Assembly: GCF_029784135.1 (NCBI RefSeq)
Contig: NC_073745.1
Span: 197,063,807-197,127,806, forward strand
Direction of reading: 5' to 3'
Source of the DNA: Toxorhynchites rutilus septentrionalis
Lineage: Eukaryota > Arthropoda > Insecta > Diptera > Culicidae
Length of the DNA stretch: 64,000 nucleotides
Positions 38,981 through 52,094 of this stretch are shown piece after piece (position 1 is the stretch's first letter; each line of letters begins with the position of its first letter). The notes under the pieces were generated by a model. It made no database searches, was not told the origin of the DNA, and worked only from the letters and a program-made list of their open reading frames with translations. The translations under genes and the position numbers were made by a program.

Positions 38981-40330
38981 TCACAGCGTTCCAGGTGCCC
39001 TCGTCGCGACACATTTTCTCTACTATGTTCCCGGCATGAAGGGCAGGCAGCCCCTCGCGTCTTGCGGTGAACCTGGGACACACAAATACCACGTGTTCTG
39101 GTGTTTCCTCCACATCTTCACACTCCGGACAGAGTGGCGACGTTGCGTGCCCGAACCGGTGCAAATATTGCCTGAAGCAGCCATGTCCAGACAGGAACTG
39201 TGTCAGATGAAAATTCACCTCCCCGTGCTTCCTGTTCAGCCAGGTCGATAGTACCGGTATGAGCCCATACGTCCACCTGCCTTTCTCCGCCGTGTCCCAT
39301 TCCTGCTGCCACTTCAAGAGTGATTCTACTCTCGCTGTTTTCCGGATACCCCTGATTTCCTTTCGTCTGTAGCACTCTCTGTCTTCCGCCAGAGTGATGC
39401 CAATAGGGATCATGCCGGCGATAACGCAGACTGCCTCCAACGAGATCGTCCTATACGCGCTCGCAACTCTCATCGCCATGAGCCGAAACGTACGGTCCAG
39501 TTTTCTACGATTCCGGTGGGTTTCGAGAGCCGCCGACCAGGCTGGTGCTCCGTACCGCAGTATGGACGAGGATACAGCAGCCAGGAGACGCCTTTTGCTA
39601 CTGCAAGGTCCTGCGTTATTCGGCATTATTCTCGCTATCGCGCTAATGGACTTCTCTGCTTTCTCGCAGACGTAGTCGACGTGGTTGTTGAAATTCAGCC
39701 GGTCGTCGATCATAACTCCCAAGTATTTCAACCTACGCTTAGAAGTTATCACGTGTTCCCCGACTGTGATTTCCGCTCGCTGCACGGCTTTGCAGTTACT
39801 CACCAACAATACTTCCGTTTTATTATGAGCAATCTGCAGTTTCGCTGCTTGCATCCAGTTCTCTACTGAGACGATGGACTCGATTGCAAGCATCTTCACC
39901 TCTTCGAGTGTCTCGCCTGCCACTGTGAGAGCGATATCATCCGCGAAGCCCACGATCTCCACGCCTTTGGGAAGCTTCAGATTCAGTACTCCGTTATACA
40001 TTACGTTCCAGAGCGTTGGGCCCAGGATAGAGCCTTGTGGTACTCCGGCCGTTATATTCAACGTTGTCTGCCCCGTGCTCGTCTCGTAGACTAGGACGCG
40101 GTTCTAGAAGTAGCTTCCTAGAATTCTGCACAGGTACCCAGGAACCTTCATACGGTGTAGGGACTCGGCAATGGCTTCCCAGCTAGCGCTGTTGAAAGCA
40201 TTCCTCACGTCGATCGTTACTATAGCACAATGTCGGTCGCCCCTCCGCTTTTGCTGTGACGCCTTCTCTGCCTTTTCAACCACTGTCCGGATAGCATCAA
40301 CGGTGGACCTACCTTTCCGGAATCCAAACT
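38973..40330 (-). pseudogene. Truncated R1-clade LINE ORF2 (RT part), inverted copy
   Basis: Minus-strand copy of ORF2 starting at the RT motif FGFRKGRS (40330). A CAG-to-TAG change near 40104 stops the frame, and it reopens as a 362-codon frame from 40061 (MNITAGVPQGSILGPT, then VGFADDIAL) to the zinc knuckle CPECEDVEETPEHVVFVC. The last residues are lost to the deletion that fuses it to the 3' UTR after GTWNAVN. It cannot encode a working enzyme. Confidence 0.85.
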
Positions 40331-40331
40331 T

Positions 40332-40857
<526 letters not shown>

Positions 40858-40894
40858 CTACGGAAAACGGCGTTCGGCAGTCAACGATTCGATA

Positions 40895-41035
40895 GCACTG
40901 AAGAAATTCGTGACGCAGGTACATCGTACTTCAAAAAGTTGGACGTTACGCACTTCGCGCTCGAAATAGAAAAACTCGTGCCACGCTATGGAAAATGCCT
41001 CGAACGTTAAGGCGATTATGTAGAAAAATGTAGAT
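40895..41035 (+). pseudogene. Mariner-like transposase C-terminal relic
   Basis: One frame reads YFKKLDV, then EIEKLVPRYGKCLER, a stop, then GDYVEK, the usual C-terminal pattern of mariner-like transposases. Nothing else of the gene remains nearby. Confidence 0.5.
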
Positions 41036-41520
41036 TACCAAAACCGCCTTGTTTTTGTCCTAACTTTATTTTTTCGCGATTTCACGAGCCAACACATCTC
41101 TCACCGGCACATTGGGCTGTCTTCCTCGGGCCCGAAGAAACAATAAAATTGATATCTATTGAACTTCGGCTCCGGTAACGCTAATACGTAAGCACATTTT
41201 CTGTTATTTCTACTTTTTTTACAAAGCCTCAATTTTTTGACAATATTTCCATCACAGAAAAGAACCAAAAGCAAATAATAAACCTGACAACCCTGCTCTG
41301 TTATTTTCCTTGAACCGGTTCGAAGCAAATAAAACTAACCGCACGCAAACGGTTATTGTCAGTCAGGTTAAGTTTTTCTTACCGACAACAAAGCTTTTCA
41401 GTGCTCCGTCCCTCCCGGTTTATTTGTTCAACTTTTTCCATTCAATTTGAATATTTTTTGCTTCTCCAGTGACTTGTGGTAATAGACTACTATTTATCCT
41501 TGTGTGTGCAACCAGGTGCT

Positions 41521-41528
41521 TATATAAT
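41521..41528 (+). promoter_or_regulatory. Candidate TATA box upstream of the host exon
   Basis: TATATAAT about 63 bp before ATG 41591. It would place the cap site near 41550 and give a 5' UTR of about 40 nt. Prediction from position only. Confidence 0.35.
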
Positions 41529-41590
41529 ATCGGCAGACTAGTAGTAACCACTTTGTGAAGTTAAATTGCGCAATAAAGCAGCGAAACAAA

Positions 41591-41644
41591 ATGTCTCGGA
41601 ATCCGGCTGAGAACCAATTGAACATCTACAAGGATAACCTGAAG
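41591..41644 (+). CDS. Candidate first coding exon of an unidentified host gene
   Basis: ATG in a strong insect context (ACAAAATGTC) opens 18 codons, MSRNPAENQLNIYKDNLK, ending AAG|GTAGGC, a good splice donor with phase 0. The peptide looks like an ordinary cytoplasmic protein start and unlike any of the mobile elements here. The sequence on both sides is of mixed, non-repeat composition, and what follows is consistent with a long first intron. No second exon is recognised in the window, so the gene may continue past 64000 or lie among the transposons at 41645-64000. I do not recognise the protein. Confidence 0.5.
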
Positions 41645-44287
41645 GTAGGCAATGCACTATGGACCATTCGAGATAGTTTTACTGCGTTATCATGTTCTAT
41701 GTTATCAGTTTGAATGACTACTTGGATTGGATGCTAATATTGCTCTCGTCCTAAAAATATGTTTTAACATAAACCTTTAAAAACCTATTTTTTTATACTT
41801 GTTGCTATCATCAAAACAGAATCGTTTGAATGATACGTACCACACTTCAAAACAACTATTTAACGCTCATTAGATCATGGTTTTTTTCAATTAAAGATCG
41901 AGTGAGAACAAAAATTTATTCAGACTCATTAGAGTATCCCTCTCCACGGAAATCTTGAGTAAAAGGCGAAAGATTTATTCGACAATTGAGAGATCAGAGT
42001 AATTTCGTACTAAGCCATTCTAGAAATACAAGTGATTTATATAGCAAGAAAATTTCAAATAACAAGATTTACAATCGAAAGTGCAATAGTGTAATCATAC
42101 TTATAATCGAATGTAGTTAGATAAACAGCAAAACAGGGCTGCTCAGCGTTTAGTGAACATCTTATTTAACGACAATTCAAATACTCAATATGCAGTTTAT
42201 GATTCACATAATGTTTGAAACACGTTTTTGTTATTTTGAGCAAACTTTCGTTTGTCAGTAAAGTAGAAAACAAAAGTGACAACGGATAATCTACGATCGT
42301 CTCGCAATAACTCCAACCAATTTTCACCTTTAAAACGCCTTTTGTTTTAAATGCCGGTATGAGCCGGCAAAGCAGAATACAAAGTAGATGTTCTATTTCG
42401 GGGGGCGATTGAACGATGTTATCATAGCCGGACAATGTTGAGTTGCAAAAATATTAAATAAAAATCGGGGAGGTCACATTTGCAACCTGTGAGATAAGAA
42501 ACCTGCTATCAGACCTGGTGATAGAAAGTTTGTTTTCACTGCGAGTTTTGAGGATGACATTAATTTCGTTGTTTTTCACCTCTGGCGTAATAATTGATTG
42601 TGCAAAGCTCAACTGGAAGAAACTCGTTGATAAAGGTGTCCAGCAATCAATCGACTACAAAGTTAAGTTTCGTATTAATGTCTTTAATGTCATTGTTTTC
42701 CATTCGGTCATCTTAATAGCAGCTTACAAGGTTAATTATAAACAGATTAACATTGTTCACGAAACAAGGAAATTGTTTACTCGTATTGATTATTTAATGT
42801 GGTTACTGATCATCCATCAAAAAGGGTGAAGATATATCGAATTATCGATCCACTCAGTATATCTATGATAACATCGATCGTGTGCATTCTCACAAACAGT
42901 CTGCACTTCCAGCTCGTTTATCATACACTGAATATAAAATTACTCAACAGCTAGTTCCAAACAGTTGTTTCCGCACCATCAAGATATGAAACGGAATGAA
43001 ACTGTTCGCACTACGAAAATGGACAGTAGGACAGACAATGCAGTTCAGTTGCAATTAACATTGCGTGTTTTTTTCTAATATATTTCACTGCGATCCACGG
43101 TTCATTTACCAAGCATGAGTGAGGATATAATCGTGTATATCTAGAAAATCTAGCAGTGTAGCGTGTCATACCTGATTCTAGTCTAGTGGAACCACCGCAT
43201 TTTAATAATTATCCATTTGTCATATCTGCAAGAGCTCGAAAATGCATCGCCAGCTGCTGCTAATGATCGATCGATTTTTATATTCATACCAACCTTAGCA
43301 TTTGCATGAGTTAATCAATATGTTTCTAAGATCTAGTTATTATGCTTATTGTTATGGACATGTCTAACATGCTACTATATCGTATTCAAATTTTCGGATT
43401 CCAAAGCTAGCTATATCAACAACAATGTTTAAGACAAGACCTGCCAATAGAAGGGTTGAATGAACTCAAAACTATCCTAGGTCACGACACTGTGCCTTCC
43501 AAAAGTCGATCAATCGTGAACACAATAACATCTATTTTATACGGTTCCCAATGAACATCATGTTGCACTTGAAAATAGCACGCTTATCGCACCATGTTCT
43601 CTCAGTCAGCAATGTTCTTGTCATATCTCGGAGGATTTTATAAACTTGGTAAGGTCGAATTATTATGTATTTTACACACTTTGCAATGTTTTGAATGTTA
43701 TTAAAACAATGTATGCTCACAAGGTTATAAGAACAATTATGGAGGTTTGTGAAGAATATTGTTCAAATAATAAAGCATTGTTTTTTACAACTTCAGGTTA
43801 TTTTTCATAGGCAGAAGCGATTTTTTTTTTCAGATGAGTTTTGTTTCCTAATTTTTTTTCATGATACGCCCTTTTTCGGAACCATAATAAATGGTACAGG
43901 TGTTTGCAATTTGAACCCGTCTTACCCTTACATATTCCATATTAAATGCAGTGATTCGCCCCAAATTGGACATCCCGAGGCATCACCCAGTGTCGTATTG
44001 GAGGCGATTGTGACCTGTAATTGGACATATCAACAAATACAACACGAACGAAAACACTAGGAAACGGGAAAATCGTTGAAAATCTAACAAATAACCATTA
44101 GAAAAGTATACAAAATACATAATCTAGTGAAATGAACTCAACTTTCGTAGACTTCGATGAAGCATACATGCAAGAAGAATATTAAGAGGAACATTTTGAA
44201 GATATTTATTTACTATGATTCTACATCCCATTGAGATTATTTCTGATTCACTACTCTTTTGAAAATGTGCTACCGGTAAACATTCAT
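41645..44287. other. Probable intron sequence, no further gene seen
   Basis: Mostly unique-looking AT-rich DNA without domain-bearing frames. A partial MITE of the 250-469 family (about 43960-44035, 'gaggcgattgtgacctgtaattggac') is the only repeat I can name. Confidence 0.45.
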
Positions 44288-44857
44288 GACGAATTTCATG
44301 CCAACTCAACTGGCCGTTGGCAGCACCATCTCAGATAGCAGTGAAACGTTGTGTGTGTAAAGACATGGGTCATTTAAGCAACTTTGCATACTTGAAATAT
44401 TCGAAAAAGAATTAGACAATTTTTTGGAAAAAGCCGAATTTTTTTCTTAAATTTTTACAAAAAATTATAACTTAAAACCTATGATACATACAAAATTCAT
44501 GGAAAAGAATAAAATTTAGGATATTGTTTAAATTTTTTGCGAAAAAATGCCAAAAATTTTTAGAAAAAAAAAATGTTGAAAGAAAAGATATTTTAAAAAT
44601 TAAAATTCATTTTTCTCAAAAACGTATTTTTTTAAATTCCCAAAAATATATATATGAATAGCTCTTAAAATTTCCAACAATACATCGGAAGATGGGCACT
44701 TTTACAGGGTAAAAGTTTTTCTAACAACAACTTTCTTATATTTTCTTTGAAAATGTATAACTAATCCTAATTTTGTTTAAAATTTAAAATTTTAAAGTTA
44801 ATTAAGTTTAAAGTTTATTTTGTTTTAAAATTTTGTTTATTTTTTTGTAGATGTTAT

Positions 44858-44926
44858 AGTTTTTTTTCAACTTTTTGTCGAAAAATCTTAATGTAAGATT
44901 TTTCGACAAAAAGTTGAAAAAAAACT
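44858..44926. repeat. Perfect 33-bp hairpin with 3-nt loop
   Basis: Arms 44858-44890 and 44894-44926 are exact inverse complements around ATG. Key block: 'caactttttgtcgaaaaatc'. It would extrude readily as a cruciform. Confidence 0.85.
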
Positions 44927-45606
44927 TTAAAAAATATATCAGACCTACAAAATTTTAGTCAAAGAATGGAATGTTGGAAATTATTTTTGTTTTCATTAAA
45001 AATTAGCAAAAAAATTTCATTGAAAAAAAATATTTTGAAAATGAAAATTTATTTTTCTCGAAAACATATGCTTTCAAAATTCTGAAAGAAAAAGATATAT
45101 ATAGCCTTTAAAATTTCCACCAAGTTTTCCATACATCGGACGATGGGCACATTTACATGGAAAAAGTTTTTGGAACAACAACTTTTTCATGTTTTTCTTT
45201 GAAAAAAAGTTAATCATGTTCAATCCGTAGCATTTTTTTTGTATAAATTATCGCATTTTAAATGCTCTGCTAACTTTTCTCTATTTAGAAACATGTCAAG
45301 AACATGTCAAACGTGAAAATTTACACACAAAAATGTTACGAGCAAAACATTTTTTTTTTCATACAAAAATGACATATATTTCAGAAACTATAAAAGATAG
45401 AAAGTTGATGTCTTCGACAAAAGTTTTAACAAGATCTAAAACTTTGTCGAATACACTATATCGCTATCTTGACTTTAAACAAAATTAGCAAAAGTTGTAT
45501 TTTTTTTCAAAGAAAACATGAAAAAGTTATTGTTCGAAAAACTTTTTCCCTGTAAAAGTGTCAATCTTCCGATGTATGGACGACTTGTTGGAAATTGTAA
45601 GGGCTA

Positions 45607-45612
<6 letters not shown>

Positions 45613-45690
<78 letters not shown>
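45613..45690. repeat. (AT)n tract
   Basis: About 78 bp of pure AT dinucleotides inside the foldback element. Confidence 0.95.
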
Positions 45691-45692
<2 letters not shown>

Positions 45693-45955
45693 TTATAATT
45701 TTTAAAATAACTTTTCCGAAAGCAAAATTTTTTTGGTAATTTTTTTTTTAATTTAAACAATTTGCTACATTTTATCCATTAGCATGAATTTTGTAGGTAT
45801 CATAGTTTTTGAGTTATAATTAAGAAAAAGAATTTGGCTTTTTCCAAAAAGTAGTCTAATTGTATTTCGAATATTTCAAGTATGCAAAGTTGCTTAAATG
45901 ACCCATGTTTTTACACCCACAACGTTTCACTACTATCTGAGTTGGCATGAAATCC

Positions 45956-46810
45956 GTCTCATTCGAACTATTTTAGTGAATTGGAACAAATCACCTTCAG
46001 CAAAACTAACAGCAAAAAATATCGTGTTGTAGAAACTCGCGCAAAGGTTACATTACAGGTACTGTCCAATTAGAGGAGAATCACTGTTTTAGCCAATACA
46101 GCGTTTGTGGCCTACAAACTGTCCGAAATCCTGTTATTAGTGACATATTTTCTATTTTCTCCAAATTTTCACCCAATTTTTATTGGAGATCAATAATGCC
46201 AATGTTCCTTATTTTTCAGGATTATCCAGGCTTTTTGATTGATATTTCTGAAATAACCATTTTTTCCTGATTTTTTTAATTGCACTTGAATTGAGATTTA
46301 GGGGAACCGCGGGTAATATGGACAGTGAGGGTAATATGGACAAATGGTTGATCTGTATACTTACATTTTGAATTTTAGATTTCTGTTAATGAGAACACCT
46401 TCTACATGTTCTATAATATTTAAGCCACCCTATGGCTATGAATACTAATCAAAATTGGGAAAAGGAAACAAAAACCGAAAATCATGCATGATTCCGCGTG
46501 TGGATGTAATATCAGCTTCTGCGATATCAAGCATTTTGAGTGGTTTAATATCAAATTCAATGCGCTGATGGTTATATTTCGGTTTGTGAGTTAGCATAGA
46601 AGAGATATTAGGTATGTACGGAAAAATAAATTCATTTTTGAGTGGAAAATTTAAATTTTTGAGATAAATTGTACTGGTGGGTTAAAACGGACAGTTTCCA
46701 GTGGAAGTGAGATGGACTGTGAAAAGTCTGTTTAATTTGTTCCTAAGGAATGCCCTGCGTCTATAAGTCTATAAATGGAAATCAAATCACCAAATGTGAA
46801 CTGTTTAGAG
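45956..46810. other. Unassigned AT-rich spacer
   Basis: No gene or named repeat seen. Confidence 0.45.
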
Positions 46811-47643
46811 CAGGGGTTCGCAAACTATTTTGGGCAATAGACCCCTTCCCCAGAATTAAGTGATACCTCAGACCCCTATAGCCAAATTTTATAAACAAAA
46901 ATCTATTTGTAGTTTATGTTGTATTCATACAAAATTCTTACTAATTTAAAGACTTTGCGGTTGGTTAACCTGTTATCAGGCCGTAACAACCATATTGCCA
47001 CCAACAGAAAATATTTTTTTGCCGCACTTGGAATATTTTTTCAATATTTTTCTTCACCAAAGACTTCTAAAAGTTTCTGGCAACACTCCAATTTTTTAGG
47101 GCTGCTAAAATTGTACGATATTGATTTGGGTGTCGTTTTCATGTAAAAAACGCGATTTCGCGCCGCCAAAAAATTCTGTTTAAATTCGTTGAACATGCAA
47201 CAAGTTGATAAGTTTTTCACTGTAAGTGTTCTATTCAGAATCTGCTACGTGAGTTCATGCAGTTTCTTCAACAAAAAAAATACGGGCAGTGGCAACCATC
47301 ATTTTTTTCAACTGTTTCAATAGTTTATTTTTATCAATGATTATGTGTTCTTCCTCATGTAAGGATTATGTTCTCTGAAGTTTGCGTCGATTCCTTGCTT
47401 AGTTTCTACCTAAGACTAGATGAATCAACTGGCTTCTTACTCTTCTTCGTCGTCCAAAAACGAAGGCATGACATGAAGATGCCAGAGTTGCCAAATATTA
47501 TAAAATTTAGAATTTTTTCGGTTTTTATGAATCGTAACATTTGGTTGGTGCGAATTTAATGATTTTGCATATCTCGATATCTCAAAAATATGTTTTAAAA
47601 TGTTAAAATAAGTCTGTTAAATACCCATATCTATAATATAATA

Positions 47644-48099
47644 ATGATATACATAACAACTCGTCCTAGATTGTCTGGTCGAGTTGTTATGGACAAACGT
47701 GCAAAACAACGGCGCTCAACTCCATTGCTATTCAGGAACAACTTGAAAATTGTGACTAATTCACAACACATGACCGTAGTACCGAATGCTTCGTATACAG
47801 CCGATACACAAGAACATCTTGTTGGATTGATGGACTCGCTATCAAAGCGGCGAGAAGAATGTTCAGCCCAGAAATTGATGAACAGTGAAGCAGCATCGAC
47901 ACCATATCGAATTTCAGCTTCATCTAATTTTAGTGATAATGTGCATGACATGAATATTGAATTCGACTATGAGTACACCGTCGATGAAGCGAAAACTTTC
48001 CTCGACAGAACAGAACAAAATTCGTTTTTTTATATAGCTCTTTATATCATCAAAATAAGTCAGCGGGAAGGAACATATCAGCAGTGTAACAATTGGTAG
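47644..48099 (+). CDS. Unrecognised 151-codon open frame inside the hAT element
   Basis: It lies on the strand opposite to the transposase. The part from about residue 16 (MDKRAKQRRSTPLLFRNNLK) to DRTEQNSFF has balanced codon use and a polar composition, with an acidic stretch near EFDYEYTVDEAKTF. I recognise no domain, and the end of the frame looks non-coding. An inverted repeat (CATAACAACTCG / CGAGTTGTTATG) sits at its start. It could be captured host sequence or chance. Confidence 0.25.
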   Translation: MIYITTRPRLSGRVVMDKRAKQRRSTPLLFRNNLKIVTNSQHMTVVPNASYTADTQEHLVGLMDSLSKRREECSAQKLMNSEAASTPYRISASSNFSDNVHDMNIEFDYEYTVDEAKTFLDRTEQNSFFYIALYIIKISQREGTYQQCNNW

Positions 48100-48659
48100 T
48101 CAGCAAAACACAACCTGGATGGTATCAACCATCTCTTTTTCATATTTACAAGCTAGAGCTAACAACTCTCCCATCTGCATAGTGAATGATGAGACTTTCC
48201 ATTTCTTCTTAGCAATGGAAATTATATTCCGAAATGTGAAATCGCATTAGGGACCTAACGAAGCTAAATTGACAAATGAGTGTTTTGCCGTTCACTTTAT
48301 TCCATTGTGGAAAAACACATACATAAACTTGCATATAATTCCTTCACATTTCCTTTAAACCAAATATCGTAATATTCATTAAATTCACTGTTTCTAAATT
48401 GAATACAAATCCAACGCTATGTATTTTTATTGACAACACTGAAAAAGTCGACTTTATTTACAAAATTTATCGAAATCAGCCAATCAGAAATCAGAACGAC
48501 TGACAGAAATTTGGTCCGTAAAAGACGCCCGATTGTCTGATCTTATCTTAGATTTCTACGGCCTTATGAAAGGTTAAGCTAGGGTTGCCAGGTGTATTGA
48601 ACAGAAATCTGGAATCAAAAGTCAATATTTGTCTGGATTTTTGTCGACATTATTTATAC

Positions 48660-49021
48660 CAGGTTTTAATTCAAGAATTTCCTGAATCTTTACTAGTCAA
48701 GGACATTTACTAGTCCACAAGGAACTGCAGTTAAGACAGCTTTTGGTTCGCTCAATTTCATCTGGATATGCTTACACACATACGAAAAGCATAAGGCAGA
48801 ACTATAGCAAATACACTTCATAATGAGAAGCGATCTCTTTTAAACAAAGCGCCAAATGAGTTGCCTGGTGAAGTCATGGTTGTTGCTCCATCAACCCCAT
48901 AGCCAATCAAATAAATTTGATATGCAATTTTGTCCCTCTTGAACAACGAAACCATCTCGTCATACAACGTTCTAGAATCCGTTTCGGTAACCTGTATAAG
49001 GTAATAAAAACAATCATTCAC
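48660..49021 (-). pseudogene. hAT transposase relic, middle part
   Basis: The minus-strand frame reads VTETDSRTLYDEMVSLFKRD, then DGATTMTSPGNSFGALFK, the conserved block around the second catalytic Asp of hAT transposases (usual form DGANVMMGxxNS). Further 3', in another frame, LVKIQEILELKP matches the segment before the RW motif. Stops and shifts throughout. Confidence 0.65.
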
Positions 49022-49376
49022 GAACAGTATACCATTCTTCCAATAGCTAGTTCTGGCTACAAAGGGTGCTCATACACTGTTTGTCCGAATCCAAACATTT
49101 GACTCTTTTTGACAGAAAAAAATTAATCAACGTGTACTTATCAAATATATTCGACACAAAATACGACAAGCGACGACAATTCAGTTTTTGGCTGCCTAAA
49201 ATATTTGTTGCTCTGTTCTTCGAACCATTCGGTACAGGATTAGGTTACCCCTAATATTTCTGTCGAATTTTTACCATGTTCGATGTTTGACATTGTTTTC
49301 CACTGTTGATAATTGAAGAGTGGCAAACAAAATAGTGTTTGTACAAATTTCAAACCAAACTTTATCTATCAAAAAA

Positions 49377-51324
49377 CAGGAAGTGGGTTATATCTATGGT
49401 ATAACCGCAAGGGTGACGTAGGACTATAGTTGATTTAGAGATCATTTGTTTGAAGTTGAATCTGAATTCATTCTGAATGAATGAATATTTGGAGAACTTC
49501 GAAAACGAGAGCGTTACGTTGGAGGCACAAGGTTTTATGCATCCAATATTGGATACGGATATATCCTACTGATGGGGAAGAATAATCTTCAGAAGTTATC
49601 CTGTTAATTGCGATTGATTGAAAAAGCACAAAACCAAATGTATTTGGTCACAGTGTTACATGGATAGAAAACATTAAAATAAACTCTTTCACATGAATGT
49701 AATTTTAAATTCACAGAGGAACTGGCAGTTTTTTTTTCAGTAACGATTAGATATTTCCACATTTTCCTCGATACTGGAAGCCCACCAGTGGTTAATGCTT
49801 ACTCGATAACCATCTGTTAATAGCACTTGATTGAAACATATTTGGTCACAGTGTTACATGGATAGAAAACATTCAAATAAACTCTTTGACATGAATGTAT
49901 TTTCCGGATCTTTCTCGATGCTGAATGGCATCCAAACGGAAATAATTCCGTGCGTGTATGTGTATGTGTAGCGGCTGCTTCGATGGTCACCTTTTATTCT
50001 CCTGAAGGATCGGCTTCTCTGTGCTCCCTCATAGTTTCAAACATACTGCTTGCGTTTCAGGGCAGATCTCGATCCTTCGCCGTCCAGCACCCTCAGCAAC
50101 GATGTTGTCTTGTCGATGTCCTCACGAAAAATGAATGCGTCTCACCACCAGAATATCGCTTAAGTATGCTTTTTGTGCGTGATTGAATCGAGAGAAGGCG
50201 TGGTTTACGATGGCAATTTGGAAGGCAAACTAGAGGGGAATGAACTCTCTGAGCTCGGAACTTTCGGCGACTGAGCAATAATCGATTGCGGGCGCATACA
50301 ATATTGGATAGGGAAATATCCTACTGATGGAGAAGCATAATCTCCAGAAGCTATCCTGTTAATTGCGATTGATTGAAAAATCACAAAACCAAATGTATTT
50401 GGTCACAGTGTTACATGGATAGAAAACATTCAAATAAACTCTTCCACATGAATGTATTTTTAAATTCCCAGAGGAACTGGCAGATTATTTTCCGGATCTT
50501 TCTCGATGCTGAATGACATCCAAACGGAAAGAATTCCGCGCGTGTATGTGTGTGTGTGTGTGTGTAGCGGCTGCTTCGAGATCTTCCCGGGGAACCGTTT
50601 GTGGCATCACTCTCCTGCTGATGGATTCTCTTCTGGTCTAAGGTGCACAAACAGGCTCTTGGTGACACCATTCATCCGCGCTTTCATGATAAATGAAGAG
50701 CTTCACCACAACAGCGACAACATGCTCCAATCGCTGTTCAATTAGAACTGAGTGGATTTCCGAGCGGCGCTCGCTTATATACCGATTGGTGATTTCAATA
50801 GCCTGTTTTGAAAGCAAATTTAAGACTATTGAAACAAGTTTTTGGATCAGAAAGTAACAAGTATAGAACGCGTAGACATTTTATCTTTCGAATGAAGTGT
50901 TTATCATACCATTTCGTTCAGTTGTTTAGGAGCTATTAACACTCAAAATCTCGGTCTCCGGCGTAACGCTTTCGTTTTCGAAACTTTGATTTTACACCCC
51001 AGTATAGAAATGAAAGACGTAGTCCTACGTGCTCCCTTGGCCTCCCTTGGCCGAGTGGTTAGCGTCATAACTAACATGCCGGGTGTTCGGGTTCGATTCC
51101 CGTTCTGGTCGGGGGAATTTTTCGTCAAAGAAATTTCCTCCGACTTGCACTGTGATCACGCGTGTTCTAAAGCTTGCCACTCAGAATGCATTCAAGGCGT
51201 GTGATTTGGCATAGAAATCTCAACTAAGTACTAATAAAAATGACGCAAGTAATACTACGTTGAGACGGCGAAGTTCCTCTAGGAACGTTAATGCCATTGA
51301 AGAAGAAGAAGAAGTCCTACGTCA
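49377..51324 (-). mobile_element. Helentron-like element inside the hAT transposon
   Basis: The left end has the hairpin arms GGTTATA and TATAACC (about 49386-49406) and GTGACGTAGGACTAT. The right end has GTAGTCCTAC, interrupted by a SINE, then GTCA (51324). It sits in an A-run of the hAT transposase gene. The interior has large internal duplications: a block around 49540-49720 recurs at 50300-50460, and 'ggtcacagtgttacatggat' occurs three times (about 49650, 49844, 50401). A TG-rich microsatellite lies near 50540. 50060-50145 matches 19260-19345. Confidence 0.6.
51029..51312 (+). mobile_element. tRNA-derived SINE (Feilai-like), copy 2
   Basis: Same family as 20914-21186: A box, B box GGTTCGATTCC and a GAA-rich tail, with a short duplication of 'cctcccttgg' at the start. 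It is flanked by AGTCCTAC (51021-51028 and 51313-51320). It landed inside the subterminal repeat of the Helentron-like element. Confidence 0.85.
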
Positions 51325-51349
51325 AAATGTCAATTGTTTGACCTCCGGA

Positions 51350-51560
51350 CAAAGAGTGTTCGGCTACCTTAAGGTTAGTGACTTTCTTCGACAGATCCGT
51401 CGACTTGTCGACAAATAAACTGAACGGATTGCTTCACAAATGACTAATGGGCTCCTCGTGTTGACCATCTCCAAGAACATTCGTGATCACAGCAGTCGCT
51501 CTTGTACTTCTAAGTCGCAGCATGCTTCAAGAAATCTTTCAATCATCCAAGACATTTTAT
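51350..51560 (-). pseudogene. hAT transposase relic, N-terminal catalytic part
   Basis: The minus-strand translation ATAVITNVLG, EEPISHL, a stop, then FSLFVDKSTDLS matches the hAT block around the first catalytic Asp (usual form FSLLIDESTD). One stop and no open frame of useful length. Confidence 0.65.
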
Positions 51561-52094
51561 GTATGTACTACATACTTTGTAGAAAAACCAGCATATTTAT
51601 CGGTGCTCTGAGAAAGCCAGCTCAGTCTGGCCTCCCAATTCCTTCGGTGAAATCAGTGATGCAATTTTGAATAACTGTTTCAACTAGCTTGATTTAAATT
51701 AGTAAATGAGTGTCTTCAAGTTCCAACAAATTTCGGAACGCAAATGCCAAATTGTTCACCCGTATAAGATGAACATGCGCGCTCATCTATTTGTTGAGTT
51801 TTTGAAAAGTACAACAGTAATATTTTCTACTAGAAATCAAGTTGGATCACGTAACGCAACTTCTACTGTTTCTTGAAGGTTTCAAACGAGAACATGTGTT
51901 AATTAATGGGGATCAACTGTTAGACCTCGTCGACCTCCAAAATCAATTTTCGTTCATGTCGACCCAAAAAAAACCAATATCGACCCCAAGGGATCGATAT
52001 CGACCACTTTGAGAACCCCTGGCCTAGACTGTAAGGTCTCCAAATTTAAGATAACTAGTCCATGAATAAAATACCTCACACAAGACCGTTAGTC

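Larger units (their letters stand above)
44288..45955. mobile_element. Foldback element with long inverted arms
   Basis: The left arm, from 'gacgaatttcatgccaactca' through 'gtgaaacgttgtg', 'catgggtcatttaagcaact' and 'tgcatacttgaaatattcga', is mirrored by 45830-45955. A further inner part is also inverted ('acatcggaagatgggcac' against 'gtgtcaatcttccgatgtat'), so the arms span several hundred bp. A 25-bp insertion distinguishes the left arm. No transposase. An (AT)n tract at about 45613-45690 and a perfect hairpin at 44858-44926 lie inside. Confidence 0.75.
46811..52021 (-). mobile_element. Decayed hAT transposon
   Basis: Ends CAGGGGTTCGCAAAC and TTTGAGAACCCCTG are the classic inverted repeats of one hAT group. 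The flanking octamers GTTTAGAG (46803-46810) and GCCTAGAC (52022-52029) agree at five of eight positions, a plausible eroded 8-bp duplication. Minus-strand transposase pieces lie at about 51350-51560 and 48660-49021. The Helentron-like element at 49377-51324 splits the gene. Of the 5.2 kb, about 1.95 kb is that insert. Confidence 0.75.
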
